Made by a program: the position numbers and the translations under genes. A stretch of 64,000 nt of DNA from Sialis fuliginosa (taxonomy: Eukaryota > Arthropoda > Insecta > Megaloptera > Sialidae), in assembly GCA_961205875.1 (NCBI GenBank), contig OY540813.1, positions 27,065,001 through 27,129,000 of the forward strand, given 5' to 3'. Shown here piece by piece: positions 47,411-59,279 of this stretch. The notes beneath the pieces are model-generated. The model was not told the origin of the DNA, ran no database searches, and saw only the letters and a list, made by a program, of their open reading frames with translations. Numbering within the stretch: the stretch's first letter is position 1; each line of letters begins with the position of its first letter.

Positions 47411-49429
47411 TAAATATAATAAATATCAATAAATGGTGTTCCATAACTAAACATAGATATTTTATACCATTTTATTGAGAAATGAGAATTGCTTTTTTCT
47501 CAAAAATTTATCGAGATATTTTTTTCGAGAAGAAACAGTTTACTTGGATGTAATAACACGAAGAATGTATAAAAATTAGTTTTTCTTTCCATACAAATTG
47601 AAAGAAGACGATGTAATTCGATTGCCAAGTGCTTAGAGTCTAATCGAGTATTCTTAACAATTTTACGTTTGTATAGAAATCCTTTTTCCAATTAATTAAA
47701 TATTATATGTACATACATAACAAATTATATATCCGGTTTCAGCAGCAGTATTGTCAGTTTTATTGAAGTAATTTGTACATTATTATGTTAGATTAAGTCC
47801 ATCAGTGTACTGTGAATGTTTGTGTGCATCTATTCATTCTGGATAGCATTGTTTTGTTTCCTGGCATAAAATTAATGCATAACAATGCATTTCAATACTT
47901 TTTATTCATTCATGTTGACAATATGTTATTATATTGTAGATCTATACATATTTCAATCATTTTTATATACATGTATATAATATTGAGTTAGAAAAATAAA
48001 TAAAATAATAAAGTACGTAATAATATCAAGAGCATTTTAAAATTCATATTAACAGTGCAATAAGAAAATATTTTATTTACAAAATGTTACAATTCTGTAT
48101 ACAGTAGTCAGGTAGATTGACAGGTCGAAGAAATTTTATACGTTCTGTCAAATTTATTTTTATTATTTATTTATTTGAGTACAATTTTATGACAAAATAT
48201 TTATCTTCGCTTAAAAAGTTCATATTTTATTTATTTTAGTAGTTAAATAACATATTCCAATTTATATAAAAACTATAAAAACGCTTTTAATAAGCTAAAT
48301 GCAACTCTATAAAATTAGTGTCTATGTTACTATGTTTACTGTACAAAATGGTTCTAATTATGATAATATCTTCTATATTATAAATGGAAGTAATATTTTA
48401 ATTACTTTTACATATGTATGTGCAGAAGGTAAGGTATATAAGATACTAACACCAGTTATAGCCGCTATAAGAGCAAGGTTTACTGTTTTTGTGATTGACG
48501 GTCTTCTTTTTTGTAATTCTCATGAATTCATAAAACAAGTACTTAACTCTTTATTTAATCAATTAAATTACTAAAGTCCGCAAATATAGTTTGTTTTTTT
48601 AAATTATAGCCTTTTATTTTGTTTATGTTTTTTCTCCAGTAATGAATAAAGTATAAACAGTAAGTAATGACCACGTAAATGTCCACCATTTTGACACCTA
48701 TTGGCCGATTGTCATCATATTACGCTGTAAGATAGTTAAATGTATATTAATTAATATTCAGAAATGGTAGTTATCAAATATCAACAAATATTTCTAATTC
48801 AGTACATTTAATTAAAAAATAGCCATTACTGGGGTCATATCCAAGACTGGTGCCAGTACTTTAGAAACTATCGTCCTCCAATTAACTAGTTATCTGTTAA
48901 AAAACTATAGAACCAACTTCATTTTTGTTTGTTTTCTTATTTTGGTACTTGATGGTTAATTTTTTAACCAACCAATTGCGTTAAAGATAATATATTATGG
49001 CTTCAGATAAACTGAAATAAGACTAGGTTTATGTAAGTCTCATCTCGTCTTGGCCTGATACCCTGCTTATAAAAATGCATGGAAATGGACATATTGAAGA
49101 ACAATTTCTTGAATAGTATAATCTTGAAATATTAATCTTTTCCAATGGATTTGACGGCCCCGGATATTTTTTCTGCAAGATCTTCAGTATAATATTTGAG
49201 TAGAAATATACATTTTTAATATTGACTATTATAGCTATTATATTTATCAATAGGTATTATTGACACAAAATAAATATTTAATAGAGTTTACTTATCATTA
49301 AACTATTTAAATGAATTGGTTGAGTGTAAAACTTGCAAGATGTTTAACAAGATCAGAACTTTAGTGGTTTAATAATATGGATTTGTCGTTGAAAGTTAGA
49401 AGCAAAACAAATGAGGTGATACATTTTCA
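47411..49429. other. A+T-rich stretch, nothing firm
   Basis: A 91-codon plus-strand frame (48299-48574) and a 63-codon minus-strand frame (47500-47691) resemble no family. GATACCCTG near 49059-49067, after TCATCTCGTCTTGGCC, could be a hAT right end, and CTGGGGTCATATCC near 48829 a decayed left end, but no 8-bp duplication supports it. Confidence 0.3.
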
Positions 49430-49725
49430 GACACTCTGTATGTCTGTTTGTGAGTGTGGAGGAATTGTGGACCCGCACCTTAATTATAACTCCCAACGCT
49501 CGTAATCAGATTATAACGTGAGAATGTACACGAAAGTGTTAATTTAAACACGGGTTCGTTCGGTTCACGTTTTCCGTGGAGAAGTATTTTAATACACACA
49601 CGTGTAGCGATCCAGTTAGGACCGAATCGTTTTCATTATTCTGATTTCTATTATGTACAAGCTTTGCCGCAGATCTGAACGCTTTTGGTGCCTCTGTGTG
49701 CATTTTTAAATGTGAAGCCGTTTAA
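49430..49725. other. G+C-richer unique island
   Basis: About 290 bp unlike the surrounding composition: GGACCCGCACC, CACGGGTTCGTTCGGTTCAC, CACACACGTGTAGCGATCC, TTGCCGCAGATCTGAACGC. One CACGTG-like ACACGTGT palindrome. Not repeated in the window and not open in any frame over its length. Candidate conserved regulatory element or untranslated exon. Confidence 0.3.
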
Positions 49726-49917
49726 TTTCATAATACTTTTAATCTGGTGGTAGTTATTTGGTGTGTAATTGCTGCAATTATTGCTTCTTTGCCATATTCA
49801 AAGAATAAGAGGAAGCTATGTGTAATTATTTCTGAAATTAAAAATTTTTTTTGGTCTTTGATTCTAAAAAGTCTACTTGATTTTTCCATTCAGCCAAAAC
49901 AAACATTTTTCATTTTA

Positions 49918-50205
49918 TGTCTGTTCTCTGAATTCTTGTCACACGCATAACTAATGAACTATAGGTATATATACCTTCTACATATATAGTTTTAATGAAA
50001 CTAGGTTTGTTAGTTAGGTCGGGCTAATAGATGGTTCCGTAAATCATCAAAATCGTGTGGTAGAAGGAGGTATCCCATAATTATTTTCTCAAAATATCCC
50101 ACGAAAAAATTCTTTAAAATATTTTTTATTCAGTGTAAATTTTTTTATAAAAATGTATTTACAACTTTATTACAGAATTTATCACGAGGAAATACTTTGC
50201 TATCA
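49918..50205 (+). repeat. Diverged family B fragment, copy B4
   Basis: TCTGTTCTCTGAATTCTTGT, then CACACGCATAACTAATGAAC, matches B1 (compare 17040-17085). ATCATCAAAATCGTGTGG and a final CACGAGGAAATAC agree with the B end. Heavily diverged and internally shortened, so older than B1-B3. Confidence 0.55.
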
Positions 50206-50482
50206 ATTGGTAGATATTTTTTTTAAATTCATTTAATAAATTTTTTTTCCCAAAATTAATTAAATGTTTGTTATAATCACTATTTTTTACTCTTGTTGAC
50301 ACCCGAAGGGTTTCAAGACATACATCATTAGTTTTTAGCGACAAAAATAAATTATCAACAATAATACCAACTTTATTTTCTAGATTTTCTGAATAAGAAA
50401 TTAATTTGACGATATTAAGTCATAACGTGATAATTATAAAATTACAATTTCTCCGGAGATCGATTTTTTAGTCTGTATAAAT

Positions 50483-51283
50483 TAGGGTGTCCCTACAAAT
50501 TGAATTGCCCCCTTAATCTGCTCATTGTGACCAAAAAATAAGGTGGACACAAACTCAGCGTTGACAATTAATATTTAGGCTATACTCAATGCATTTTAAA
50601 AACGTGTAACACGTGTAGGTATTCACTTTTTTTCACTAAAATGTCATATGATATTTTGATTTAAACCCCTGTCATGATATATTTGTTTTCAAATGTAGTT
50701 TTTAGAGAGTCTCTCCCCCCCTCTAATTTATATACTATCAATTCAAAAAATCTGAAAAAAATCACAACGTAGCTTTTAATTTCAATGAAAATTATAACAA
50801 ACACTAACAAAAAATAGTTTTTTTTGAAATAAGTATTTGGTATAAATCGTAGTGAGAATGACTACGGAACCCAATCATGTGCGTTCCCAACACGCACTTG
50901 GTTTTTTTAAAATTAATTTATAAATTTACATTTCCGCAGAAAATCGATTTTTTTTTAAATTTGACAAAAACAAATTTTAATGTTAATCGACTTTCTCTGG
51001 ACTGGATTTCATAAATTAATTAAAAAAAAAAAAACTATAGAGACTTCTTTAAAAATTTGACATCTATCAGAAATAGTCATAATATACAGGAAAAACGAAA
51101 AAAATAGTGCATTCAGAAAAACATGAAAATTACTATTTAAAATACACGTTAAATTAAATGTGTATTGAGCATAGCCTAAATATTAATTGTCAAAACTGAG
51201 TTTAGTAGCTACTTTATATTTTGGTCACCAAGAACAGATTGTGGGGGCGTCCTGTTAATATTTCGATTTGTCCGAACACCCTA
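50483..51283. mobile_element. TIR element with arms over 110 bp, holding a nested family C copy
   Basis: Left arm TAGGGTGTCCCTACAAATTG... and complemented right arm TAGGGTGTTCGGACAAATCG... stay alignable for about 130 bp, sharing TTGACAATTAATATTTAGGC. TA stands at both outer ends, as for Tc1/mariner-type targets, though it may be part of the terminus. The region between the arms is mostly the family C piece at 50618-50908. No transposase. Confidence 0.7.
50618..50908 (-). repeat. Family C repeat, copy C3, nested
   Basis: Matches the inner half of C2 in the same orientation: TTTTTTTCACTAAAATGTCA, TATTTGTTTTCAAATGTAG, AATGACTACGGAACCC and the end CACGCACTTGG. The AGGGTTCCG half is missing, so it is truncated or was cut short by insertion. 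Confidence 0.65.
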
Positions 51284-52350
51284 GTATCCATATAAACATA
51301 TTAAATTACCATTTATTTTTCGAACGAATACATACATATATCTATATAAATGAACCATGTGTTTCATTAAAAATATAGTTGATTTTAATAAGAGTAATTT
51401 TTCTTGTATTATTTAATGTTTTAAAAGTTATTTAACGTATTAGCTATAAAATCGAGAATTATTTTTAATGATTTGAAGTAAAATTTTTATTAGTTCAATA
51501 ATTTAGAAATCTATATAATTTTCGGAGTGCATTATTGGCATATAATATTTTATAGATCTTAAATATCCGAGATATGGAACATGATTGCAATGAAAATTTC
51601 CATTTAATATTTTTGTTGTAAAAAATCGTTTTATGAGAGTTTTACTTTTTCAAATTCAGTAGATGGGATTACATGTATATAAAATTTAATATTGAAAAGT
51701 TGTGCCCCAGACAATAAATCCGCCAACATTCGAATGTGAACTTTTTTTATGTCGTAACTGTCGTCACTTTCATATGATTGAAAAATGTTGACTTCGCTTC
51801 ATGGAAGATGACCAAGACAAATAAAAATTTTCTTATCGATGAAAGTTTAATATTTCACTTTGAATAATACAAGTATGTAAGTGTGCTTCGTTGTCATGTT
51901 TTTATTTTTATTTTATGAAATATATATTAAATATGTAATACAAATATAATACAGAACTAATAAAATTCAGAAAAACAATAACTTTTTTTTAACTTACAAT
52001 AAGTCCTAAAAATATATTAAAATTTACAAATCATAAACAAGTTAAAAGAGATCAAAAGTTTTTATTAATTAATTAAAAATTATTATTAGTTTTTATAAGT
52101 ACTTAAAAATATATTTAGAAAACATAAACAAAAGATTTCATAGAAAACATTTTTAATAAAAAATTACAGGCGCGGTTATTAATTTTATTTATTATTACTT
52201 TTTGATTTAAATATGTAAGAGTAATTTATTAAATTATTTTACATAAATTACCTATAAGTATCTTAACAAGAATATTTATATTGATAATCTCAAATTTTTG
52301 TAGGTATTATTTACATTTTTTTATATTTAATAAAATCCTTTAGTTCAATC
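51284..52350. other. A+T-rich stretch, nothing assigned
   Basis: No supported feature. Confidence 0.4.
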
Positions 52351-53050
52351 TAGAGCTGGGCGCGGGCCGTGAATTTTTCGGGTCACGTTGGGTCACGGCC
52401 GTGACCCGACGTGACGTGAGCGATTTTCAAATATTGAATCGTGAGCGGGCGTGATCGTGAGTCAAATTAAAACAATCGGGCGTGACCGTGCGTGAGTACA
52501 TTTTTCTCGTGCGTGAGTTCGTGAGTATATTTTGAAGATAATTTTTTTATAAACTTATTTGATCTTTTTTTAATATCTGAACTAATAATGCATAGATATA
52601 ATAATGTTTTAAAACGAATTTTGACATTAAAAAATATAGTATGAAAAATAAATGTTATTTTAGGAAGCACTTTCACATGGTCAGTATTGCCAACTATATC
52701 AGAACACCAAAAAAAGATTTAAAAATGCATTGTAGCTTTATTTTCTTATTGTTTTGTTTGTAATTTCTTTTACTAGAATGTAGTTTAGAAGAAATAATAT
52801 GAATATAAAATACACACAATATATTGCACGTAAAAACATTAATTTTCATCATTTCAAAATTTAATATTAAATCGGGTCACGCGCGTGACCCGTCGTGCGT
52901 GATCGGGCGTGAGTTAAAAAATAGTATTCGTGAGCGTGCGTGATCGTGAATACTTTTTTTTGTAACCGTGAGTGAGCGGGCGTGACTAAAAATTTTTCTC
53001 TCGTGAGCGTGCGTGATCGTGAGCAAAAATTACTCACGCGCCCAGCTCTA
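52351..53050. mobile_element. hAT-like element, 700 bp, exact 8-bp duplication, CpG-rich ends
   Basis: Perfect 14-bp ends TAGAGCTGGGCGCG are flanked by GTTCAATC on both sides (52343-52350, 53051-53058), the 8-bp hallmark of hAT. About 150 bp next to each end is packed with CGTGAGCG, GCGTGATCGTGAG and GGGTCACG words. The centre (about 52530-52860) is A+T-rich and has no transposase frame; a 69-codon minus-strand frame is accidental. Exact ends and flanks suggest a fairly young insertion. The many CpGs are striking in this setting. Confidence 0.9.
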
Positions 53051-53172
53051 GTTCAATCTGTGTATTGAGTATAAAGAGATGACATGTTGTGTAAACGGTA
53101 ATTTCTGAAAGAAAAACAAAACTTTCTTATACGTGCTTATACAAATCTATATTAAATGTAATATTACATATA

Positions 53173-53236
53173 CAGGGTACTTCTATCTTCTACGGGAAGT
53201 GCACTAGGAAAACCGGATGCACTATTAGAGAACCCT
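53173..53236. mobile_element. Possible 64-bp mini-TIR element
   Basis: CAGGGTACTTCTA and, complemented, CAGGGTTCTCTAATAG face each other across 64 bp. TA lies before the left end. It adjoins a family A fragment. Too short for certainty. Confidence 0.25.
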
Positions 53237-53400
53237 GTGTAGTATAAGTAAGTAAAGTAATTTTGAAAATTTTTGAAGTGGGGATTTTGATGGAAATATT
53301 AATTTTGACCTTCCTTCAATTCATTTAGATTATTTTTCCTCGTTGTTGGTTTGTAAAAGCTGTAGCTCAAAAACGACAAAACATCGAAGGATGCCTCTTT
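53237..53400 (+). repeat. Family A fragment, copy A6
   Basis: AGTATAAGTAAGTAAAG, GATTTTGATGGAAATATTA, TTGACCTTCCTTCAATTC and AGCTGTAGCTCAAAAACGAC follow the order of A3 (39440-39600). The rest is missing. Confidence 0.55.
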
Positions 53401-54320
53401 ATATTTATGATCTGTGTAAACCTCAAAATTAAAAATATGAAATTATTACTGAAATTTTATTTACTTAAAAAACTATTGTTTTAAAAATTAAAGTTTATTA
53501 CCAATTAATTGAAAAATATTTTGTTATCTCCCATTAAACTACTTACTAATCCATACTACATGTAAGTATATTTGAAAAATATAAAAATAATTTCTATAAA
53601 TTCAGAAGGGATAAAAAAAACAGTATCGATATATTTATTTTTATTTAAAAGATTTGATCGGAATTTTACTTTTCAAAATGTATTCCCTTGATATTATCGT
53701 CTCAAACTAGGATCAGTGTATTTGAAGATATGAAAACTACATTCTGTGATATGCATAATCAATCAAATCTTCATCAAATGAGCGATATTAGGTAGACAAA
53801 TTTGAATCGCAATATTGAAAGCGCCGCATCGCACTAACAATATTTTATCCGACATGAAATCGAACTTACACACGCCACTTTTTGTTCATATTTTATCGTC
53901 TGCTGCTATTTTATTTGTCTCCTAGACTCGGTTTGAAATGCCGAAGTGAAATATGAGAAAACTACGTAAGGTTTTTTGCGTCTGCGGAATATATACAGGG
54001 TTTCGAGATAAGTACATTTTTGTTATTATTTTTTTCACAACCAATTGATGATTTTTAATTAAAATTTTAACAGATTTTCCAAATGTAAAAGATTATTTTA
54101 TTAATTTAAAAAAATAATTGCATTCGTATACTTCTCTTCTATATCTAATTGATTTTAAGTTCGTTGAATGGGCCTATATAACATAAAAGATTATTTGTCT
54201 ATTTAATTGCAATTGTAGCCAAAATGTGTAGGTATATGTTTTTAAAAATTTATGAATACCAGCTTTTCCGATTAGTTTAAAAACATATACAAAATACCCC
54301 ACTGGCAATAATGATAGTTT
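53401..54320. other. A+T-rich stretch, nothing assigned
   Basis: A slightly G+C-richer unique bit at 53800-53960 has no recognisable content. Confidence 0.35.
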
Positions 54321-54851
54321 AATTGAATCAGTGAAAAGAAGAGCAGTCCAAATTCTGCCTTTTTTGTTTTTTGTGTGTTTTTTTTACATGAATCGGTTCG
54401 ATAAATGTAGATCTAAATATTCAGTGTAAGAGCAGTATTATACCAGTCCCCCTTCATTGGTTCCAAGGATGTTTGAAATTTAAATGAGCGGAAGAACAGT
54501 ACTAGTTCTATTTTACCACTCAGCCCATATAGGAAATGCCAGCCTTGATGATGGGTCAAATATTGGGTTACCAGTGTTGCTTTTTCGATATTGGTCCCAG
54601 TGAAGGCCAATTTTCAGATACCGAGCTTCGCGTACCTATTCTTTACCCAACATTGGGTCAATCTTTAGATTTGGATCAGCCTTGGTACGTCAAGCCTTGG
54701 TCGACAAGACTTGGCCGAGTCTTGAACGAAGTTATCATTTGTATCTTGGCTCAGTATTGGATAGCATTGGCGCAAGCCTGGCCCAACCGTGGCCTCTTTG
54801 TAATTTCCTATATGGGTATATAGTACTGTTCTTCTTCTCACCGATTCAATT
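54321..54851. mobile_element. TIR element with TTGG/CCAA-rich core
   Basis: Outer ends AATTGAATCAGTGA and, complemented, AATTGAATCGGTGA match at 13 of 14 positions. Inner words GAAGAACAGTACTA and CCCATATAGGAAAT also face each other (54490/54830 and 54524/54817). The left arm is longer, with three copies of GARAGCAGT-like words, so it seems to hold an insertion. The core repeats CAGTATTGG, GCCTTGG, ACTTGGCC and CCCAACATTGGG. A 95-codon plus-strand frame spans the core but looks like translated repeat. Superfamily unknown. Confidence 0.55.
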
Positions 54852-55979
54852 ATATAAGCATCACAACTGTCACTGAATTTTTTAAATACATATTTTATTC
54901 GAAAAATACTAACAAAGGCTTATCACAAATCAATTAATTATCATATAGTCAGGTTTTAAGCTTTTGATTAGTAAAAATCCCATAAAAATCGATTCAGTGT
55001 ATATAATATAAGTCGGAACAAACGAACAGACTGAGGTAAAGACACATATATTGTATATTGCCTATGAAACGAAGTATAGACATAAAAAGACAAGGGGCAC
55101 AGTAGCAACTGCTGTGCCGTTACTAATAACATATTATAACTTTTTTACGTTTATTCTCAAATTTTATACAACTGTATTTGAGGGTTGAGGAATGGAGGGT
55201 TGAATTTATATATATTATTATAAATTGGACATACTGTACAAGCTATTTTTTGGCGTTTTATTTATTGCTATACGATTATTAGTTCCATATAAGCTTTCGA
55301 ATTGTGACATATTTTCGTTGCATCTGTGCTCCCAAGAATACGGGAAAGACAGTTCTACGTCAAAAAAATAATAAATAGGTATTTTCATTGTATAGACAGA
55401 TTTTTATTAGTTTTTGATAATAATGAATAATTTTGATGTTTAAAACTTGTTTGGTTTAACTTTATTTAGGTAGAAGATATAATAGTGTATTAACTATTTT
55501 CTATTAACGTTATTGTACCTATGTACTCGATATAATATATTTCACAAATCTTATAAATGAAATCCCCTGTATATGATGTGTGTTGACGCTCCGGTAGTAA
55601 GATGGAGGTTTGTATGAAAATAAAAGAAATTATATATAAAAGATTACTGTTTTTCAAAAACGGCAAACTTATTCTTGAAAAGACCGGATTAAAGTATATG
55701 TAACACGAGGTTGTTATACTTGTTTTCTGTTTTCTTCCTGTTTTCAACAAAAACATTTTTTTACATTTAATTTACATTGTTTAAGTTCTTGATGCTTTTT
55801 CATACAAAATGTTATTTACGATGGTTTTATTTTGTCATATTACACTGTTTTTTCAACCGCATTTGAATTTTATATTTTTATTGATGAATTTTGCATGCTT
55901 GCTGCATATTTATTACTTTATATGTGAGTAAAGTAGATGTAGGAGAGAGATTTAATACAAATAAATTCCTTTGGAAAAC
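54852..55979. other. A+T-rich stretch, small hairpin
   Basis: GGCACAGTAGCAACTGCTGTGCC at about 55096-55118 is given only by its arms: GGCACAG and CTGTGCC, a 7-bp stem. An 88-codon minus-strand frame at 55490-55756 has no family resemblance. Confidence 0.35.
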
Positions 55980-56587
55980 AATATCTGCCATGGGAGCCAC
56001 AGGACTTTCTTATACGCAACACTGAGAGTGAATAGTGTATCATACGTGTTTCTAATTTTATTGAAAAACATTTCAAACTAATAACAGAAAGAATAAAATT
56101 AATGTCTCATAAATTATTCTAGATAATATTCTGTATCAAATGAACTTTTTTTTTTTTTTTAAATGAATAGAACATAAACTATCAATAATAATATTATCTT
56201 CAATTTTTAACCTGACCATTTTCTCTAATTCGCACTATTTAAAAAATAATTCGAAAAATTCAAAAATCAATTAACATCCGTATCCGGTTGAAAGATAGTT
56301 TTTAAAAATAGGAGGTTTTCTTCCCAGACAAAAATTAATCTTAAATATAAAATTTCATCCTTCTACGATTTGTCGTGTTTGAGTTACAGCGTCTACTGAC
56401 AGACCGACAGACACACAGACATCATGGCGAAAATATTCAGAATGGATTCAGGGAAAGTCAAAATGAATAATTCCATCAAAATCCGGAATTCGGCTTTATA
56501 ATACTTATCTACTTATACTATATGTATTAAATACATATTTCATATACAATAATATATAAATACATACATAGTATAAGAAGTAAAAAT
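55980..56587 (-). repeat. Family A repeat, copy A4
   Basis: Starts ATATCTGCCATGGGAGCCAC, then AGGACTTTCTTATACG; ends GTATAAGAAGTAAAAAT. Contains ATCTTAAATATAAAATTTC, ACAGACCGACAGACACAC and CATCATGGCGAAAATATTC. Lies 343 bp from A5 in opposite orientation. Confidence 0.7.
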
Positions 56588-56930
56588 ATTAAAGTGCTTT
56601 TCTTAAAAATACAGTGAGGTACAATAATTAAATTTAAATTCATTTCCATCTATGTATATAATTACTATTTATGTGTATAAGAGAAATGTATTTGTTTTAC
56701 TACAATTTCGTTGCTATTTAGATTAAAATAACTTGAGTACGTTGTCTTCTATTGATGCTTGATTTGTCACAATTGCTTCAAAAATGCTATATCATTGTCG
56801 TTGTAGGAACCTTCAACAAATGAATAGACATAATTTTTGTCGAACGTCATATCTATTTTTAATTATCTGTATTTTGTAGATCCATATTCTGAAAATATAC
56901 GAAAGTATCTAATAAATTCTCTTATTTTGA
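56588..56930. other. A+T-rich spacer between A4 and A5
   Basis: Nothing recognised. Confidence 0.4.
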
Positions 56931-57739
56931 TTTTTACTTTCTTATACTAAATGTATATGAAATATGGATATGGTAGATATTTTTTGGACGTAACCAAAAA
57001 ATATTTCTTAGCCTAGTAGGATATGGGGGCCATGGTCTACATATTATGTAAGTAAATATCTTTCTGACCAATTGATGAAATATAAATTATCTTAAATAAC
57101 TTTGATTATTATTTTTTATTATTAATAATTTTGTTATGTTTGATTACATATTAGAACGTTGAATACTTAAAAACTATTTTAAACATAACATTTCTATTAT
57201 TTTTTTTCAAATTTATACAACTACAATGACGAGAGTTAAGCTATTCTAAATATTTCAAATGGTTCATAACAAAGAAGAAATATCTGCCATAAATGTCATG
57301 GAACTGTTTATACGTAATACTGATAGTAAACAGTGTGGGTGATTCTATTTATTTAAAAAAATTATTTCTGACTAAATCATATACATACATATGTTGGAAA
57401 AAATGAATGAAACATAAATTATAGACAATGATATACTCGACAATTTTTATCTAAAATATTTTTTTCTTATTCGTACCATTTCAAAAATAGTTCGAAAATT
57501 CAAAAATTGACAAGAGTAAACATCCGTTTTCGGTTAAGTAATTTCTTTAAAAAATTATTAATTTGATACATGTTATAGAGAATATTATTATCTTTAATTT
57601 ATGTCCCATTTATTTTATTCTATATATATTTTTTATTAGTTTGTCTGAAATATGTTTCAATAAAATAAGAATCACGTGAACTGTTCACTGCCAGTATTAC
57701 GTATAAGAAAGTCTAGTGACTCCCATGGCAAATATTTTT
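56931..57739 (+). repeat. Family A repeat, copy A5
   Basis: Starts TTTTTACTTTCTTATACT, ends ACGTATAAGAAAGTCTAGTG then CTCCCATGGCAAATATT. The central GACA-bearing half present in A1, A3 and A4 is missing; it keeps the second end-like module (ATCTGCCATAAATGTCATGG) at 57281. So this is an internally deleted relative of A3. Confidence 0.7.
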
Positions 57740-58980
57740 TTAATTGGATTTACAGCTGTTTCTTATAGTTCTGTTTTTAAGGTATTAGGTAGCATGACAA
57801 CTGCAAAAATGTGGATTCTCTGGAGAGCTATTTGAAAGTTTTGTTCAGATATCATTAAATTATCATTTATTTTAACGTATTTCTCGAATGGATATGAATT
57901 AATGGTTAAAATGTCATGCATTGATCTATAAGAACATTGACACTATTTGACACAAGGTTATTTTCATATTAAACTTTAAATAAAACAATCTTTAAATTGT
58001 AAGTAAAAGTAAAAAAAAATCTTATCTCTCGACGAAGAAATGTATTTATGAAAAAGTTGAGTAGTTTTTTTTTGGTAATAACAATAATAAAATTATGAAG
58101 ATTTACATATAAAGTTTTGTACGCAATATCAAAGCTACAATATTGTGAAAACCTTACTTTCGTGTAATTTAATTCTCGCTTTTCATGTTTCCATCTTCGC
58201 ATTTGCAATGATTTTTTCACATTTCCGCCAGCGGTATTAGCTTTTTCAATTAATCTGAGATTACGAAAGAAATTCGTGGCGGATATATTTTTTGGTCATT
58301 TACGATTCCACATTTTTTATATGAAATGTTGTTGATTTATTCCTCGTAACCTTAATAAATAATTATATTACATCGTTTTGAGTTATGTTATTTCAGTAAA
58401 TTTTACTACTATGAGGATTTTCATAACTTTTCATGTTTTTATGTTTATCTTTGCATGTTATAGAAAGAAATTAATTTTAGGGTGGTTCAAATAACCTGAT
58501 CTGATTGTAATATCATTTTTTGTGACATTTTTTTTATCATGTTCCGAAGGAACACCGTCGAAAAATCGTATCTGAGATAAGAGCAGATTCTGATTGTACT
58601 ACCTTCGAAACGTAAAGAAAAGTTAATTTCCGCATTGCGACTGTGCATGTGTCTGGATGTAGAATTGCCTTTCGTTTACGATAACTATTGTAAAATGCAC
58701 CGATTGAATTATTTTTGGGAAAAATGTTTGTTTCAGTGAGTACTCCAGAAATATTGATTTTGGTGCTAAGCGGATTGGGGATTTTGGAAATATTCAAAAT
58801 TTACTTAATAGTATCGTTTAAAAAGTGAACGTTGCGAGTATTATCTTACTAATTTTGATAAGACTTGGTACATTTGTAGTTTAATTGAGCCTAATGGATA
58901 TTTATTTTTTGTACTTGCCTAAATAGCTATTGATGGGGTGAAAATTACCCCCAAAATTTGAATTTGAATTACTAATTAAT
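57740..58980. other. Stretch with a moderately G+C-richer minus-strand frame
   Basis: At 58537-58797 an 86-codon minus-strand frame (MNISKIPNPLSTKINISGVL at its start) covers the least A+T-rich part. It lacks a domain, signal peptide or convincing splice signals, and no protein family is recognised. It may be a non-coding unique island. The rest, including an 83-codon Lys/Phe-rich minus-strand frame at 57969-58220, is compositional noise. Confidence 0.25.
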
Positions 58981-58986
58981 ACGTCG

Positions 58987-59214
58987 CTAATTCATGTTGC
59001 CTTGGAATCAAGTGAAACTAAATTCAAATTGTCAAATTAGTTATTCTATAGTCTGTTTCATTTAAGATTGCAGCAGTAGCTAACATAGGAAGCATAATAT
59101 GCGCTCTTGATTGGGCAAAACGCCAGGCAGAGTCATTGACGCAATTCATCTACTAATTCATGTTGCCTTGGAAACAAATGCAATTCAATTCAAATTGTCA
59201 GATTAGTTATTCTA
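58987..59214. repeat. Spaced direct repeat of 62 bp
   Basis: CTAATTCATGTTGCCTTGGA at 58987 and again at 59153 starts two copies of about 62 bp (to 59048 and 59214), matching at most positions and separated by 104 bp. A local segmental duplication. AAAG|GTGAGT (donor-like) follows at 59274. Confidence 0.7.
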
Positions 59215-59279
59215 AAAATGTGTATTATATTATTGACATTAGGATATAAGAAAACTAATATTCATAATACAAAGGTGAG

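Noticed and set aside
48829-49067. Possible hAT-like element with CAGGGTATC-type ends
   Set aside because: The ends agree only loosely and the 8-bp flanks differ.
54536-54823. 95-codon plus-strand frame that looks protein-like
   Set aside because: It is contained in a terminal-inverted-repeat element whose core consists of CCAA/TTGG words; the residues simply follow those words.
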